Below are positions 62,728-64,000 of a DNA stretch of 64,000 nucleotides, in pieces. Origin of the DNA: Pseudomonadota bacterium (lineage in GTDB: Bacteria; Pseudomonadota; Gammaproteobacteria; Enterobacterales; Enterobacteriaceae); the NCBI GenBank assembly GCA_018261615.1, contig JAGTSE010000003.1:62001-126000 (forward strand), given 5' to 3'. The position numbers and the translations under genes were made by a program. The notes beneath the pieces were generated by a model. That model was not told where the DNA came from and ran no database searches. It saw only the letters and a list, made by a program, of their open reading frames with translations. How positions within the stretch are numbered: the first letter of the stretch is position 1; each line of letters begins with the position of its first letter.

Positions 62728-63201
62728 ATGAACTGTTTTATTATCGCCGATTCGGCAAAATGCATTGGCTGTCGCACTTGCGAAGTGGCCTGCGCGGTGT
62801 CGCATCAGGATGATCAGGACTGCTCAACCCTCTCGGCTTCAACCTTTTCTGCCCGCATTCGGGTGGTGAAAACCGGTACATTTTCCACGGCAGTGACCTG
62901 TCATCACTGCGAAGATGCGCCCTGCGCGAATGTCTGCCCGGTTGGCGCGATTCGTCGCGCCGACGGCGCGGTATTGGTGGAACAATCCCGCTGCATCGGC
63001 TGTAAAAGCTGCATGATCGCCTGCCCGTTTGGCGCGATGCAGGTGACGCGGGTTGACGCGCGGGCACAGGCGCTGAAGTGCGATCTGTGCCAGCACCGCG
63101 AAACCGGACCCGCCTGCGTGGAAGCTTGCCCGACCAGCGCCCTCAGTTGTGTGAACCCGTCGCAACTGCGCGAGCATCGTCTGCGAAGCCAGCTAGAGTA
63201 A
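62728..63201 (+). CDS. ysaA: Four-cluster ferredoxin-like protein, YsaA/HydN type
   Basis: 157 residues with four [4Fe-4S] motifs: CIGCRTCEVAC (residues 12-22), CHHCEDAPCANVCP, CIGCKSCMIACP and CDLCQHRETGPACVEACP. No signal peptide, so an electron carrier on the cytoplasmic side. It matches E. coli YsaA (YiaI) in length and in lying beside avtA, and resembles HydN/HycB, electron-transfer subunits of formate-linked enzymes. Partner unknown. It is 126 bases after selB, in the same direction. Confidence 0.88.
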   Translation: MNCFIIADSAKCIGCRTCEVACAVSHQDDQDCSTLSASTFSARIRVVKTGTFSTAVTCHHCEDAPCANVCPVGAIRRADGAVLVEQSRCIGCKSCMIACPFGAMQVTRVDARAQALKCDLCQHRETGPACVEACPTSALSCVNPSQLREHRLRSQLE

Positions 63202-63269
63202 GCCGTTAACGTTCCACGTCAGCGTCAGGCTGTGGCGTCAGTTGCGCATATGGCTGTTTTAAACGCTTT

Positions 63270-64000
63270 TCAGGCCTCGTTTTCTTGCCAGGCTTTTTCA
63301 ACCTCTTCGGCGAGAATTTTCACCCCGGCTTCGATAAGCGCTGGTTTTGGCACATAGTTCATGCGCATGCACTGATGCGTGTGCGGCCAGGGTTTATCCA
63401 GTCCCGGGAAGAAGTAATCGCCCGGCACCATCAGCACGCCACGTTTTTTCAGGCGCTGATAAAGTAATTCGGTGCTGATGGGCAGATCCTTGAACCACAG
63501 CCAGAGGAAAATCGCCCCCTCTGGTTTATGGATCAGGCAGCGTTCCTCCGGCAGATAACGGCGCAGAACGGCGATGGTTTCCTGAACCCGCTGGTAATAA
63601 AACGGTTTGATCACATCTTTGGAGAGGCGCAGCAGGTCTTTGCGTTTAATCATCTCGCACATCATTGCCGGGCCGATACCGCCTGGCGCAAGGCTGATAA
63701 TGCCGTTCATATTGCGAATGGCGGAGATGATTTTATCGTTGGCGATGATAATACCGCAGCGACTGCCCGGCAGACCCAGCTTCGAAAGGCTCATGCACAG
63801 GATGATATTCGGGTTCCACAGCGGACGCGCTTCGCTAAAGATGATGCCCGGGAAAGGCACGCCGTAAGCGTTATCGATCACCAGCGGAATGTTGTGCTGA
63901 TTTGCCAGCACATCGAGTTTCATTAACTCTTCATCGGTGATCACGTTACCGGTAGGGTTGGTGGGCCGCGAGACGCAAATCATCCCGGTCTCTTCGCCAA
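63270..64000 (-). CDS. avtA: Valine-pyruvate aminotransferase, 3' part (cut by window edge)
   Basis: The window holds the C-terminal 243 or so residues; the start lies beyond 64000. PLP-dependent class I aminotransferase with the PLP lysine in MSLSKLGLPGSRCG, the PLP-binding SRPTNPTGN and the ending MNYVPKPALIEAGVKILAEE. It forms valine or alanine from their keto acids (transaminase C). Convergent with ysaA over 68 bases. The partial reading agrees with E. coli AvtA throughout. Confidence 0.95.
   Translation of the reverse strand, partial: GEETGMICVSRPTNPTGNVITDEELMKLDVLANQHNIPLVIDNAYGVPFPGIIFSEARPLWNPNIILCMSLSKLGLPGSRCGIIIANDKIISAIRNMNGIISLAPGGIGPAMMCEMIKRKDLLRLSKDVIKPFYYQRVQETIAVLRRYLPEERCLIHKPEGAIFLWLWFKDLPISTELLYQRLKKRGVLMVPGDYFFPGLDKPWPHTHQCMRMNYVPKPALIEAGVKILAEEVEKAWQENEA

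Noticed and set aside
59384..63201. Selenocysteine UGA codon within a window gene
   Set aside because: selA and selB are present, but no gene in the window is interrupted by an in-frame UGA that fits a selenoprotein.

Overview
The window is a stretch of enterobacterial chromosome. Almost every housekeeping protein aligns along its whole length with its Escherichia coli counterpart, and the gene order (yicI-yicH-xanP-recG-trmH-spoT-rpoZ-gmk-ligB, yicC/rph-pyrE-slmA-dut-coaBC-radC-rpmBG-mutM-coaD, LPS core cluster, hldD-kbl-tdh, yibQ-envC-gpmI-yibN-grxC-secB-gpsA-cysE, lldPRD, mtlADR, selAB, avtA) is the E. coli 79-82 min order. The LPS outer-core genes are of the Klebsiella type (waaE, wabG, wabH, a wabN-like deacetylase), so the source is probably a Kosakonia/Klebsiella/Raoultella/Enterobacter relative. 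The genus cannot be fixed from the sequence alone.

Layout. 0-13.7 kb: alpha-xylosidase, an AsmA-like protein, the xanthine permease with a PurR-like site over its -35, then the gmk-rpoZ-spoT-trmH-recG stress/DNA-repair operon and divergent ligB. 13.7-15.5 kb: an accessory pocket with a DUF3289-DUF943 pair and a leftover of a phage tape-measure gene. 15.5-23.7 kb: RNA processing, pyrimidine, division, CoA/dUTP and ribosomal genes. 23.7-37.5 kb: an LPS inner/outer core cluster on the minus strand, split by one plus-strand deacetylase gene. 37.7-39.9 kb: threonine catabolism (kbl-tdh). 39.9-42.3 kb: a second, AT-rich accessory pocket holding a decayed hcp (type VI secretion tube) gene, a scrap of an IS3-type element, a truncated gene tail and four small unknown proteins, three of them predicted membrane proteins. 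42.3-49.5 kb: cell-division amidase activator, glycolysis, redox, secretion and cysteine genes. 49.6-53.7 kb: L-lactate utilisation with two LldR operators. 54-58.5 kb: mannitol PTS with four CRP-like sites. 58.7-64 kb: a GST-like protein, the selenocysteine insertion genes selAB, a four-cluster ferredoxin and the 3' part of avtA, cut by the window edge.

The most interesting parts are the two accessory pockets. Both look like remains of toxin or secretion loci: a decayed Hcp gene beside an intact, translationally coupled set of tiny proteins (41.0-41.9 kb), and a DUF3289/DUF943 pair whose start and stop codons overlap. In E. coli the tdh-yibQ gap holds the LPS glycosyltransferase gene waaH. 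Here that gap holds the Hcp pocket, while a WaaH-like gene sits inside the core cluster between waaA and wabH. No CRISPR array, rRNA gene or tRNA gene was seen.
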